A stretch of 64,000 nucleotides of DNA from Deltaproteobacteria bacterium (GTDB lineage Bacteria > Myxococcota_A > UBA9160 > SZUA-336), in contig JAJDAJ010000035.1 of assembly GCA_029261925.1 (NCBI GenBank), forward strand, positions 1 through 64,000, given 5' to 3'. Position 1 is the stretch's first letter. Every line of letters begins with the position of its first letter. Positions 21,136 through 31,658 of this stretch are shown here, piece after piece. The notes beneath the pieces were generated by a model that worked only from the letters and a program-made list of their open reading frames with translations, was not told where the DNA came from and ran no database searches. The position numbers were made by a program, and so were the translations under genes.

Positions 21136-21825
21136 ATGATCCGGAACAAGCTCTCCTTGCTGCTGCTGTGGATGCTCGCCCTGTCGCTGACGGCGCCCTC
21201 GTCGGCGCTCGCCATCGGCGTACTCTTCGACGGCCCCTCGGGCTACGGAACCAGCGCGAGCTCGGCCGAGGACGCATTCGACGCCGGCATCCCGATGCTC
21301 GAGGCGAGCCAGCTGCTGGGCGCCTCGAATATCGGCGTGACCATCCCGGCCCCGAGCGACATCAACGCCGCTCTCGTGAGCTCGCCCTCGTCGAGCAACC
21401 CGAACACCGCCACCTCGACGTGGACGGTCAATCGCGACGGCGAGAGTGCAGGGGAGGACATCTGGCTGGTCTTCACCAACCCGACCCCCGACCCGGCGAC
21501 CGAGACCGACTACAGCGCCGGCGACGTCGGGATCGACCTGCAGGAGACCGACTGGGGTCTACTGGTGCTGCAGGCGTCGTTCGAGGGCTCGCTCCGGGAC
21601 TTCTACTACCCGGCGGTCCACGTGGGCGCGGGCAGCAGCGTGACGTTCCTGATGCACCACATCGTCAACGTCGACCTCGCGCAGTTCGGCAATGACCTGG
21701 TGCTGCCGCGCTACTCGGTGGCGGTGGTCGTGGATCCCGGGATCGTGGTTCCGGAGCCGGCCGCGGCCGGCCTGGTGCTGCTGGGGCTGGGCGCCGTGGC
21801 GCTGCGGAGGAAGCGGGCCCGGTGA
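21136..21825 (+). CDS. PEP-CTERM sorting-signal protein
   Basis: 229 aa. A signal peptide covers about residues 1-24. The extracytoplasmic part is Ser/Thr/Asp-rich with no recognised fold. The C-terminus is a textbook PEP-CTERM signal: VPEP, a hydrophobic stretch (AAAGLVLLGLGAVAL) and a basic tail RRKRAR. Exosortase cleaves such signals; no exosortase is in the window. Its stop overlaps the start of the TPR-barrel gene by 4 nt, so the two are translationally coupled. Confidence 0.85.
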   Translation: MIRNKLSLLLLWMLALSLTAPSSALAIGVLFDGPSGYGTSASSAEDAFDAGIPMLEASQLLGASNIGVTIPAPSDINAALVSSPSSSNPNTATSTWTVNRDGESAGEDIWLVFTNPTPDPATETDYSAGDVGIDLQETDWGLLVLQASFEGSLRDFYYPAVHVGAGSSVTFLMHHIVNVDLAQFGNDLVLPRYSVAVVVDPGIVVPEPAAAGLVLLGLGAVALRRKRAR

Positions 21826-23381
21826 GCCCCGCGACGCACCGCATGCGGGTCGCCGCCCTGGCGACGCTTCTGGTCGTGTATCCAGCGTTCGCTGGCGCCA
21901 GCGACCGCTCCGACGTGCTCCGCGCCCGCGCCGAGCGCCTGGCCGACGCCGGCGACTGCGCGGCCGCGCTGCCGCTGGCGCAGCGGGCCCTGGACGCCGA
22001 TCCCGCCGAGGCCCGCGCGGGCCGCGTGGCTGGCCGCTGCCTGGTCGAGCTGGGCCGCCCCGCGGAGGCCGAGACGGTCCTGCTGCAGACGCTCGAGCGC
22101 GACCCCCGGCTGCCCGGTGCGCAGCTGCAGCTGGCGATCGCCCGCTATCACCGCGAGGACTACGCGGCCGCCCGCAGCGCGCTCGAGGCCGCTCGCGCGA
22201 CCGATGCCGGCGGCGCCGAGTTCGAGCTCTACGACGCGCTACTCCTGCTCGCGGAGGGCGAGCGACGCGCCGCACTCGACGGGCTGGCACGCGCGCGCGA
22301 GGCCAGCCCGACCCGCGTCGATCCGATCGCGTCCTACTACGAGGGCGTCGGCTGGGCAAGCGAGGGCGACCGCCGCAAGGCGCGCGCCGCGCTCGAGCGC
22401 GTGGTCGCCGCCGACCCCGACGGCCCCTGGGGCCAGCAGGCCCGGGCGGGGCTCGGGGAGATGCGCGGGGGCTTCCGCAACGACTGGTGGCTCGAGGTCA
22501 CGGTCGGCGCGGAGCGCGACGACAATGTCGTGCTCGAGGGCGAGGACGTGATCATCCCCGCCGACATCGGGGACGACGACGACGAGCGCCTGGTCTGGGA
22601 CGTGACCGTGGGCAGCGAGCTGTTCCGCTCCGACGTCTGGTCGGGCGGCGCCATGCTCGGCTACGGCGGCTCGGCCCATCGCGACCTCGACGAGTTCGAC
22701 CTGCACCATCCGCGCGCCACGCTCTGGGCGGACCGGCGCATCGGCGAGAGCCTGACCGCGCACCTCCAGTACGATCACTCGCACGTGCTGGTCGACGACG
22801 AGTCCTTCCTGGTCGCGCACTCCGCCACCCCGGCGCTGTACTACGACTGGGACAGCGGCGGGCGCAGCCTGCTGTTCACTCGCCTCTACTGGTACGACTA
22901 CCGCTTCCCGCGGCGCGACACGCCGCCGCTGGACGACCTGCGCAACCGCGACGGCCACGGCATCGCCACCGGCGTGGAGCACCGCACCCCGGTGGAGAGC
23001 CTGTCGAGCCGCCTGCGTGGCGGGCTGACCTTCGACCGCTACGCCTCGCGCGGCGGCGAGTACACGCATCGCCGGCACTCCGTGCACGTCGCGAGCGACA
23101 CCGAGCTGCCCTGGGAGCTGTTGCTGTCGCTCTTCGGCAGCTGGTCGTACGACCCTTACAGCCACTCGACGACCTTCCCCGACCCGAGCGCCATGGGGCT
23201 GCTCGAGGGCAAGACGCGTCGCGACCGGCGCTTCGTGTTCCAGGCCGATCTGGAGCGGCCGCTCACCGAGCAGCTGAGCGCCTCGGTGAGCTACCGCTGG
23301 ATCGAGAACGACTCCAACGTCGACGTGTTCGACTACGACCGCGGCATCCTCGGCGCGTACCTGACTTTCCGCGTCGACTGA
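21822..23381 (+). CDS. TPR plus outer-membrane beta-barrel protein
   Basis: 519 aa. Signal peptide about residues 1-26. Residues 30-215 are TPR-like helical repeats (Ala-rich, GRPAEAETVLLQTLERDPRLPGAQLQLAIARYHREDYAAARSAL pattern). From about 222 to the end there are alternating amphipathic strands rich in Tyr, Trp and Asp, ending in AYLTFRVD, as in outer-membrane barrels. This layout resembles Slam / DUF560 surface-export proteins, but I cannot assign one. GTG 21822 overlaps the previous stop. Confidence 0.75.
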   Translation: MSPATHRMRVAALATLLVVYPAFAGASDRSDVLRARAERLADAGDCAAALPLAQRALDADPAEARAGRVAGRCLVELGRPAEAETVLLQTLERDPRLPGAQLQLAIARYHREDYAAARSALEAARATDAGGAEFELYDALLLLAEGERRAALDGLARAREASPTRVDPIASYYEGVGWASEGDRRKARAALERVVAADPDGPWGQQARAGLGEMRGGFRNDWWLEVTVGAERDDNVVLEGEDVIIPADIGDDDDERLVWDVTVGSELFRSDVWSGGAMLGYGGSAHRDLDEFDLHHPRATLWADRRIGESLTAHLQYDHSHVLVDDESFLVAHSATPALYYDWDSGGRSLLFTRLYWYDYRFPRRDTPPLDDLRNRDGHGIATGVEHRTPVESLSSRLRGGLTFDRYASRGGEYTHRRHSVHVASDTELPWELLLSLFGSWSYDPYSHSTTFPDPSAMGLLEGKTRRDRRFVFQADLERPLTEQLSASVSYRWIENDSNVDVFDYDRGILGAYLTFRVD

Positions 23382-23395
23382 GAGAACGAGGGGTG

Positions 23396-24277
23396 ATGAC
23401 CATGCGCCGAATCCAGCTGATCCTGAGCGCCCTGGCCCTGGCGTTCCTCGTGAGCCCGGGCGCGCACGCCGCCGAGGCGCTCGCGGAGGTCTGGGCGGTC
23501 GACGGCAGCGCCACGGTCGAGGGTCGCGCCATCGAGCGCGGCGACGCGATCGCCGAGGGCGAGGCCGTCACCACAGGCGAGGACTCCCGCGTGGGCGTCG
23601 TGGCCGGCGAGCTCTACGTGCAGCTCGATCCGTCCTCCACGGTGCGCTTCGAGCGCGGTCCCGACGGCCGCATCGCCGTCGCCCTCGAGGCGGGCCGGGC
23701 ACGCATCGTGGACACGCGCGACGATCCCGAGGCGGCCGCCGCGGTCACCGCCGGGGGCGGCGTGGCCAACCTGGCCGGCGCCGACGTCGAGGTCTACGTG
23801 CTCAGCGAGAAGGCGGGCCGCTACGCCATGTTCTGCACCTACGACAAGCCGATCGTCGTCGCGCGCAACGCCCACCAGCTCGCCGTGAATCCGGGCGACT
23901 GCGCGCTGGTCAAGCCCGGCGAGCCGGCCTACCTGGCTCGCGGTCACGCGCACCAGGTCCCGCTGGCCGGCATCGCCGGTCCCGAGGGGCTGTACCGCGT
24001 CGCCACGGGCCCGTTCCTGGTGCCGGTGGCGGCAGGCCCGTTGCTGGCCGGCTTCCCCGGTCCGGTCGACGCGCCCGGCCTCGACCGCGACCCCTGCGAC
24101 AATCCCGGCTCGGGCTGTGCGGGTGGCCCCCTGGCGCCCGGGGTGATCGGCATCATCGAGCCGCCGCCCGACACCGGTGGCTGCACGGCTCCCGGCTGCG
24201 GCGCTCTGCCCGTGATCATCGAGCCCGCACCCAGCACCGGCTGCGGCGCGCCGGGCTGCACGAGCCTGCTGGATTAG
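23396..24277 (+). CDS. secreted FecR-domain protein with Cys-pair tail
   Basis: 293 aa. Signal peptide about residues 1-25. Residues 28-125 match the FecR fold ([40 protein letters not shown] ... ARIVDT). The last 70 residues repeat IIEP-P-x-TGC-x-APGC-like units with paired cysteines ([27 protein letters not shown]). There is no cytoplasmic anti-sigma part or membrane helix, unlike iron-signalling FecR. It begins 14 nt after the TPR-barrel gene. ATG 23402 is an alternative start. Confidence 0.75.
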   Translation: MTMRRIQLILSALALAFLVSPGAHAAEALAEVWAVDGSATVEGRAIERGDAIAEGEAVTTGEDSRVGVVAGELYVQLDPSSTVRFERGPDGRIAVALEAGRARIVDTRDDPEAAAAVTAGGGVANLAGADVEVYVLSEKAGRYAMFCTYDKPIVVARNAHQLAVNPGDCALVKPGEPAYLARGHAHQVPLAGIAGPEGLYRVATGPFLVPVAAGPLLAGFPGPVDAPGLDRDPCDNPGSGCAGGPLAPGVIGIIEPPPDTGGCTAPGCGALPVIIEPAPSTGCGAPGCTSLLD

Positions 24278-24353
24278 GAACGGGAGCGCGGACCTCCTGC
24301 CACCGCCCGCGCTTGTGGGCGCGGTGCACATGGTCTACCCCTGCGGCGTCGCC

Positions 24354-25414
<1,061 letters not shown>

Positions 25415-25418
<4 letters not shown>

Positions 25419-26260
25419 GCGAGCGGCCCTGGAGCGTGCTGGAGCTGGTCCGCTGGACGACCGGCTTCTTCAAGCAGCACGGCATCGACAGCGCGCGGCT
25501 CGACTCCGAGGTGCTGCTGGCCCACGTGCTGGACTGCTCGCGCATGGACCTGTACACGAGCTTCGACCAGCCCGTGAGCCAGGGAGATCGCGGCAGGTTC
25601 CGCGAGCTGGTGCGACGGCGCGCCAAGGAGCGCGTGCCGCTGGCCTACCTGACGGGCGTGCGCGAGTTCTGGTCGCTGCCGCTCCGGGTGACCCCCGACG
25701 TCCTCGTGCCGAGGCCCGACACCGAGACGCTGGTGCGCGCCTGCGCCGGGCTCGGGCCCGGGCGCGTGCTCGACGTGGGCACCGGCTCGGGCTGCGTCGC
25801 GCTCGCGCTGGCGCGCGAGCTGCCCGCCGCCACGCTGCTGGCGAGCGACGTCTCTCCCGCGGCGCTCGCGCTGGCGCGGGCCAACGCGGCGGCACTCGAG
25901 CTGGAGGCGCGCATCGACTGGCGCGACGCCGACCTGCTCGACGGTATCGACGGAGCCTTCGACGTCATCGTGTCGAACCCGCCGTACATCCCGTCGGCCG
26001 AGATCGAGCGGCTGGCTCCGGAGGTCCAGCAGGAGCCGCGGCTGGCGCTCGACGGCGGTGCCGATGGCCTCGATGTGATCCGCCGGCTGGTGCGCGGGGC
26101 GTCCGCCCGGCTGGCCCCGGGCGGCTGGCTGCTGCTGGAGGTCGGCGCCGGTCAGGCCGACGCGGTCGAGGTGCTGCTGCGCGAGGCCGGTGCCGTCGAG
26201 CTCGCCCGTCACGCCGACCTGGCGGGGATCGAGCGCGTGATCGGGGGCCGCTTCGCGTAG
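25415..26260 (+). CDS. prmC: release factor glutamine methyltransferase
   Basis: 281-aa SAM-dependent methyltransferase that methylates the GGQ glutamine of release factors. An N-terminal helical domain (about 1-80) is followed by the Rossmann core with [16 protein letters not shown] and the catalytic NPPY in [22 protein letters not shown] 25415 overlaps the prfA stop by 4 nt. Full length. Confidence 0.94.
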
Positions 26261-26291
26261 TGCACGGTGCGCGAGCCGCGCGGTCGCCCGC

Positions 26292-26297
26292 TAGACT
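26292..26297 (+). promoter_or_regulatory. -10 box TAGACT, probable leaderless promoter of hisD
   Basis: TAGACT lies 6 nt before the hisD ATG at 26304. No Shine-Dalgarno and no clear -35. Confidence 0.4.
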
Positions 26298-26303
26298 CCG
26301 CGC

Positions 26304-27617
<1,314 letters not shown>

Positions 27618-27742
27618 GCCGGCCGGGCGAAGTTGTTAGAGTCGTCTGGCTCCGACGCGGCAAGTGCCTGATCTGGCGAAGGAAATCGGCAGAAAGGCGG
27701 CACGCCGGTACGGCGGCCGCCGGAGCCTGACGGAGGTGGACC

Positions 27743-28330
27743 GTGGAACGCACGGGGAGCGCCGCGCGCCGCACGCGCGAGACCGACATCCGCGTGGAGC
27801 TCGCGCTCGACGGGCGCGGTGAGGCGAACGTCGAGACGGGCATCGCCTTCTTCGACCACCTGCTCGACGCATTCGCGCGCCACGGTCTGTTCGACCTGAG
27901 CGTGCGCGCCAAGGGCGACCTCGAGGTCGACCAGCACCACACCGTGGAGGACGTGGGCATCGTGCTGGGCCAGGCGCTTCGCGACGCGCTCGGCGAGGGC
28001 TCCGGCCTGCGTCGCTACGGCTCCGCGCGCATCCCGTTCGCCGACGCGCTGCTGACGGTGGACCTCGATCTGTCGAATCGCCCCTACTTCGTCTACGACG
28101 TGAAGCTCGCGCGCGACTGGGTCGGTGGCTTCGACGCGGCGCTCTGCGAGGACTTCCTGTACGCGCTCGCCAGCAACGGGGGCATCGACCTGCACGTGGG
28201 CTGCGCCTACGGGCACAACGTGCACCACATCGTCGAGGGCATCTTCAAGGGCCTCGGGCGCGCGCTCGACGCGGCCACCACGCTCGATCCCCGCATCGAG
28301 GGCAGCCTGTCGACGAAGGGCTCGCTTTGA
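27743..28330 (+). CDS. hisB: imidazoleglycerol-phosphate dehydratase
   Basis: 195 aa, the dehydratase alone without the phosphatase domain found in enterobacteria. The two metal-binding HHxxE motifs are QHHTVED and HNVHHIVEGIFKGLGRAL. GGAGGTGG before GTG 27743 is a strong ribosome binding site. A -10-like TAGAGT at 27637-27642 could give a leader of about 95 nt in which I see no leader peptide. The stop overlaps the hisH start by 3 nt. Confidence 0.95.
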   Translation: MERTGSAARRTRETDIRVELALDGRGEANVETGIAFFDHLLDAFARHGLFDLSVRAKGDLEVDQHHTVEDVGIVLGQALRDALGEGSGLRRYGSARIPFADALLTVDLDLSNRPYFVYDVKLARDWVGGFDAALCEDFLYALASNGGIDLHVGCAYGHNVHHIVEGIFKGLGRALDAATTLDPRIEGSLSTKGSL

Positions 28331-28929
28331 GCGACGTCACCATCGTCGACTACGGGATGGGCAACCTGCCCAACGTGGTCCGCGCCTTCGAGCGCGCCGG
28401 TGCGCGTGCGCGCGTGAGCCGCGATCCCGACGCCGTGCGCGGCGCCGGGCGCCTGGTCGTGCCCGGCGTGGGTGCCTGCGGCGATGCCATGCGCGCGCTG
28501 CGCGAGCGCGGGCTCGATGCCGCGCTGGTCGAGGCGATCGATGCGGGCGCGCCCTTCCTGGGCATCTGCCTGGGGCTGCAGCTCCTGCTCGACAGCGCGG
28601 AGGAGGGCGACACCGACTGCCTCGGTGTGATCCCGGGCCGCGTGGCCGCGTTCCCCGCCGATCTCGAGCTGCCGGTGCCGCACATGGGCTGGAACCTGGT
28701 CAAGCCCGAGCGCGAGCACCCGGTGATCCGCGAGGGCTACTTCTACTTCGTGCACGGCTACCGCGCGACCGGCGTTCCCGACGCCTGCCGCCTGGCGCGC
28801 ACCGACTACGGCGCGGACTTCGCCTCGGCGATCGGCCGCGACAACGTGGTGGCGATCCAGGGCCATCCCGAGAAGAGCCAGCGCGCGGGGCTGGCGCTGC
28901 TCGAGCGCTTCGCCGCCTGGAGCCCGTGA
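28327..28929 (+). CDS. hisH: imidazole glycerol phosphate synthase, glutaminase subunit
   Basis: 200 aa; hydrolyses glutamine and channels ammonia to HisF. The triad is visible: Cys in PFLGICLGLQLLL, and His and Glu in AIQGHPEKSQ. The N-terminus VTIVDYGMGNLPNVVRAFE is typical. TTG 28327 overlaps the hisB stop. Confidence 0.94.
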   Translation: MSDVTIVDYGMGNLPNVVRAFERAGARARVSRDPDAVRGAGRLVVPGVGACGDAMRALRERGLDAALVEAIDAGAPFLGICLGLQLLLDSAEEGDTDCLGVIPGRVAAFPADLELPVPHMGWNLVKPEREHPVIREGYFYFVHGYRATGVPDACRLARTDYGADFASAIGRDNVVAIQGHPEKSQRAGLALLERFAAWSP

Positions 28930-29585
28930 TGCGCGGCGCGCCGTGGAGCGCGGCGCTGGCGCTGCTCGCGCTCGCACTCGCGGCCTGTGCCGACCGGCCG
29001 GATCCGCTGCGCGTGGAGCGCGGCGCGCGGCCGCCAGGAGGCCTGGCGATCGACTCGATCGCGATCGCCCCGCTGCGCAGCGCGCCGCAGGTCGATCGAC
29101 CGGGCGCCGCGGTGGTCGACGTGGAGGCGGGGGGCGTCGAGATGGTCGGCGCGCGCCTGGTCGGCGCGCTGGCGGCGGTCGAGGGGCTCGAGATCGTCCC
29201 CCCGGACGAGACGGGCCGCTGGCTGCGCGCGAACGGGCTCGCCGATGCCGCACCGGCACGCCTCGACGCCGAGCTGGCGCGCTCCTTCGGGGCCGACGCC
29301 GTGCTGCACGGCCGCGTGCGCCGCTACCTGTCCAGGATCGGCGGCCCGCGCGGCGCCCAGCGTCCCGCCGCGGTCTGGTTCGAGCTCGAGCTGCGCCTGC
29401 CCGACGGCACGCGGCTGTGGCGCGGCAGCTGGGATGAGCGCCAGGTGGCCGTCTCCGAGGATCTGTTCTCGCTGGGGCGGGCGATCGATCGCGACTTCGC
29501 CTGGGTGGAGGCCCCGCGCCTGGTCGGCGACGGGGTGCGCGCGCTGGTGGCCGACCTGATGGGGGAGCGACGGCGGTGGAGGTGA
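28929..29585 (+). CDS. putative lipoprotein inside the his operon
   Basis: 218 aa. A signal sequence (WSAALALLALALAAC) with lipobox LAAC ends at about residue 20. The rest has an alpha/beta look: LAIDSIAIAPLRS, GLEIVPPDETGRWLRANG, FGADAVLHGRVRRYL, VWFELELRLPDGTRLWRGSW. This is the pattern of lipoproteins that combine a parameter-naming domain with a response, such as GNA1162/CsgG-like folds, but I cannot assign a family. It overlaps hisH by 1 nt and hisA by 10 nt, so it is translated as part of the operon. Its job is unrelated to histidine synthesis as far as can be seen. Confidence 0.75.
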   Translation: MRGAPWSAALALLALALAACADRPDPLRVERGARPPGGLAIDSIAIAPLRSAPQVDRPGAAVVDVEAGGVEMVGARLVGALAAVEGLEIVPPDETGRWLRANGLADAAPARLDAELARSFGADAVLHGRVRRYLSRIGGPRGAQRPAAVWFELELRLPDGTRLWRGSWDERQVAVSEDLFSLGRAIDRDFAWVEAPRLVGDGVRALVADLMGERRRWR

Positions 29586-30301
29586 TCCCGGCGATCGACG
29601 TGCGCGGCGGGCAGCTCGTGCGCCTGGCGCAGGGCGACTACGCGCGCGAGACCGTCTACGACCCCGACCCCGCTCGCGTGGCGGCGGGCTTCGCGGCGGC
29701 GGGAGCGCCACGCATCCACGTCGTGGACCTCGACGGCGCCCGTGACGGGAGCGACGCCAACGAGCCCGCGATCCTGCGCATCCTCGAGCGGGCCGGCGCG
29801 GTCCCCGTGCAGGTGGGCGGCGGCGTGCGCTCGCTCGAGCGCGTGAGGCATCTGCTCTCGCTGGGCATCGACCGCGTGGTGATGGGCACCGCGGCGCTCG
29901 AGGATCCCGACCTGCTGCGCGCCGCGGCCACGGCGTACCCGCAGCGCGTGGTCCTCGGGCTCGACGCGCGCGAGGGCCGCGTGGCGGTGCGCGGCTGGCG
30001 GGAGACCTCGACGCGCACCGTCGAGGAGGTGCTCGAGGAGTTCGCCGGGCTTCCCCTCGGCGCGATCCTGCACACCGACATCGCGCGCGACGGCATGCTC
30101 GAGGGCCCGAACCTGGAGGCGACCGTCGCGCTGGCGCGGCGCACGCCGATCCCGGTGATCGCGTCGGGTGGCGTGAGCTCGATCGACGACCTGGTCGCGC
30201 TGGCCCGGACCGGCGTGGTCGGCGGCGCGGTGATGGGGCGCGCGATCTACGAGGGCCGCGTCGAGCTGTCCGCGGCGCTGAAGGCGGTCGCGGCGTGCTG
30301 A
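29576..30301 (+). CDS. hisA: ProFAR isomerase HisA
   Basis: 241-aa TIM barrel that converts ProFAR to PRFAR in histidine synthesis. N-terminal [15 protein letters not shown] with the catalytic Asp, [17 protein letters not shown], and the second catalytic Asp in [13 protein letters not shown] 29576 lies within the end of the preceding gene; the overlap with hisF is 7 nt. Confidence 0.94.
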   Translation: MEVIPAIDVRGGQLVRLAQGDYARETVYDPDPARVAAGFAAAGAPRIHVVDLDGARDGSDANEPAILRILERAGAVPVQVGGGVRSLERVRHLLSLGIDRVVMGTAALEDPDLLRAAATAYPQRVVLGLDAREGRVAVRGWRETSTRTVEEVLEEFAGLPLGAILHTDIARDGMLEGPNLEATVALARRTPIPVIASGGVSSIDDLVALARTGVVGGAVMGRAIYEGRVELSAALKAVAAC

Positions 30302-31077
30302 CCAAGCGCATCATCCCCTGTCTCGATGTCAAGGACGGGCGCGTGGTAAAGGGCGTGCAGTTCGTCGACCTGATCGATGCCGGAGATCCCGTCGAGGTCG
30401 CGGCCGCCTACGACGAGCAGGGTGCCGACGAGCTCTGCTTCCTGGACATCACCGCCTCGCACGAGGATCGCGACACCATCTTCGAGCTGGTCGCGCACAC
30501 GGCCGAGCGGGTGATGATCCCGTTCAGCGTGGGCGGGGGTGTGCGCACGCTCGAGGACGTGCGCAGCCTGCTCGCCGCCGGGGCCGACAAGGTGAGCGTC
30601 AACTCCGCCGCGATCGAGCGGCCCGACCTCGTGGCCGAGGTCGCCGACCGGCTGGGTCGCGCGAACCTGATCGTGGCGATCGACGCGCGACGCCGCGACG
30701 CCGAGCGACCGCAGGCCGGCTGGGAGGTCTACACGCACGGCGGGCGGCGGCCCACCGGCATCGACGCCGTGGACTGGGCGGTGCGCGCCGAGAAGCTCGG
30801 GGCCGGGGAGATCCTGCTCACGAGCATGGACCGCGACGGCACCCGCGACGGCTACGATCTGCCCCTGACGCGCGCGGTGAGCGACGCCGTGCGCATCCCG
30901 GTGATCGCCTCGGGCGGGGCGGGCACGCTGGAGCACCTGCACGAGGGCCTCGACGCCGCGCCGGGCGGCGGCGGCGCCTCGGCCGTCCTAGCCGCCAGCA
31001 TCTTTCACTTCGGGACGTACAGCGTGCCCCAGGCCAAGGCCTACCTGCGCGAGCGGGGCATCCTGGTGCGGCCCTGA
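30295..31077 (+). CDS. hisF: imidazole glycerol phosphate synthase, cyclase subunit
   Basis: 260-aa TIM barrel, partner of His[21 protein letters not shown] carries the catalytic Asp; [27 protein letters not shown] and [16 protein letters not shown] carry the phosphate sites and the second Asp. Last gene of the cluster. hisC, hisG, hisI and hisE are not in the window. Confidence 0.95.
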   Translation: MLTKRIIPCLDVKDGRVVKGVQFVDLIDAGDPVEVAAAYDEQGADELCFLDITASHEDRDTIFELVAHTAERVMIPFSVGGGVRTLEDVRSLLAAGADKVSVNSAAIERPDLVAEVADRLGRANLIVAIDARRRDAERPQAGWEVYTHGGRRPTGIDAVDWAVRAEKLGAGEILLTSMDRDGTRDGYDLPLTRAVSDAVRIPVIASGGAGTLEHLHEGLDAAPGGGGASAVLAASIFHFGTYSVPQAKAYLRERGILVRP

Positions 31078-31359
31078 GGGCCGCCGGCCCGGGCCCGGCT
31101 CCCCCTATCCACCGTGTGGATTGGTCTGACCAGTGACAACCGGCGCCGGCCACATTGCAACGCTTCCGACCAGTTTGCTACCTTCCTGCCACCTGGAAAC
31201 CACTGCAAGCGCCCGGCTTGAAAAGGGTTTTACGGGCGAGGGGTTCAGGCAACAGTTGCAGTCCGCAGTCCATAGTCCATTCTACCTCGCCGCTGCGGCT
31301 ACCAGCCGGTGCCCAGGTCGTTTCCGGGCGCCGCTGGCTGTTGCACAGGAGGAATCGCC
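31078..31359 (+). promoter_or_regulatory. leader region of rpsU-dnaG-rpoD
   Basis: 282 bp without a supported gene, less GC-rich than its surroundings after about 31110. A GC-palindromic stretch (31083-31099) just after hisF may end the his transcript. TTGCAA and TTGCAG hexamers occur near 31155 and 31256, but no -10 is good enough to name a promoter. It must hold the start signals of the macromolecular synthesis operon. Confidence 0.4.
31347..31352 (+). promoter_or_regulatory. Shine-Dalgarno AGGAGG fixing a CTG start of rpsU
   Basis: AGGAGG is 7 nt before CTG 31360 and 16 nt before the next candidate, GTG 31369. The spacing selects the CTG codon. Confidence 0.7.
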
Positions 31360-31557
31360 CTGCCTGGTGTGAAGCTCAAAGAGAACGAGACCTTCGAGAC
31401 GGCCCTGCGACGCTTCAAGAAGCAGTGCGAGAAGGCCGGCATCATGTACGAGCTGCGTCGCCGCGAGCACTACGAGAAGCCCAGCATCCGGCGCAAGAAG
31501 AAGGCCCTCGCGGCGCGCAAGCGCGCCCTCAAGAAGGCCCGGTCACAGAGGCCCTGA
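31360..31557 (+). CDS. rpsU: small ribosomal subunit protein bS21, CTG start
   Basis: 65 aa, binds 16S rRNA in the 30S subunit. From CTG 31360 the protein reads [19 protein letters not shown], the normal bS21 N-terminus (MPGV- in many deltaproteobacteria). The C-terminal [25 protein letters not shown] is the usual basic tail. A GTG at 31369 would remove the conserved PGV and is badly spaced from the Shine-Dalgarno, so a non-canonical CTG start is the best reading. First gene of the macromolecular synthesis operon. Confidence 0.9.
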   Translation: MPGVKLKENETFETALRRFKKQCEKAGIMYELRRREHYEKPSIRRKKKALAARKRALKKARSQRP

Positions 31558-31563
31558 GATCTG

Positions 31564-31597
31564 CGAGCCCGGCACGGCGGAAGCCGCGCCGGGCTCG
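31564..31597 (+). terminator. strong hairpin between rpsU and dnaG
   Basis: Arms 31564-31573 and 31588-31597 pair perfectly (10 bp), one A-C mismatch follows, then 4 bp more (31575-31578 with 31583-31586) close a GGAA tetraloop of the GNRA class. No T-run follows. It starts 7 nt after the rpsU stop. In E. coli a partial terminator lies at the same place and lowers dnaG expression relative to rpsU; the same attenuator role is inferred. Confidence 0.65.
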
Positions 31598-31658
31598 TCT
31601 CGTCTGGAAGAACGGAAGACCCACCCCACCGGCAGCGAAGAAGGATCGACGTCCCCCC

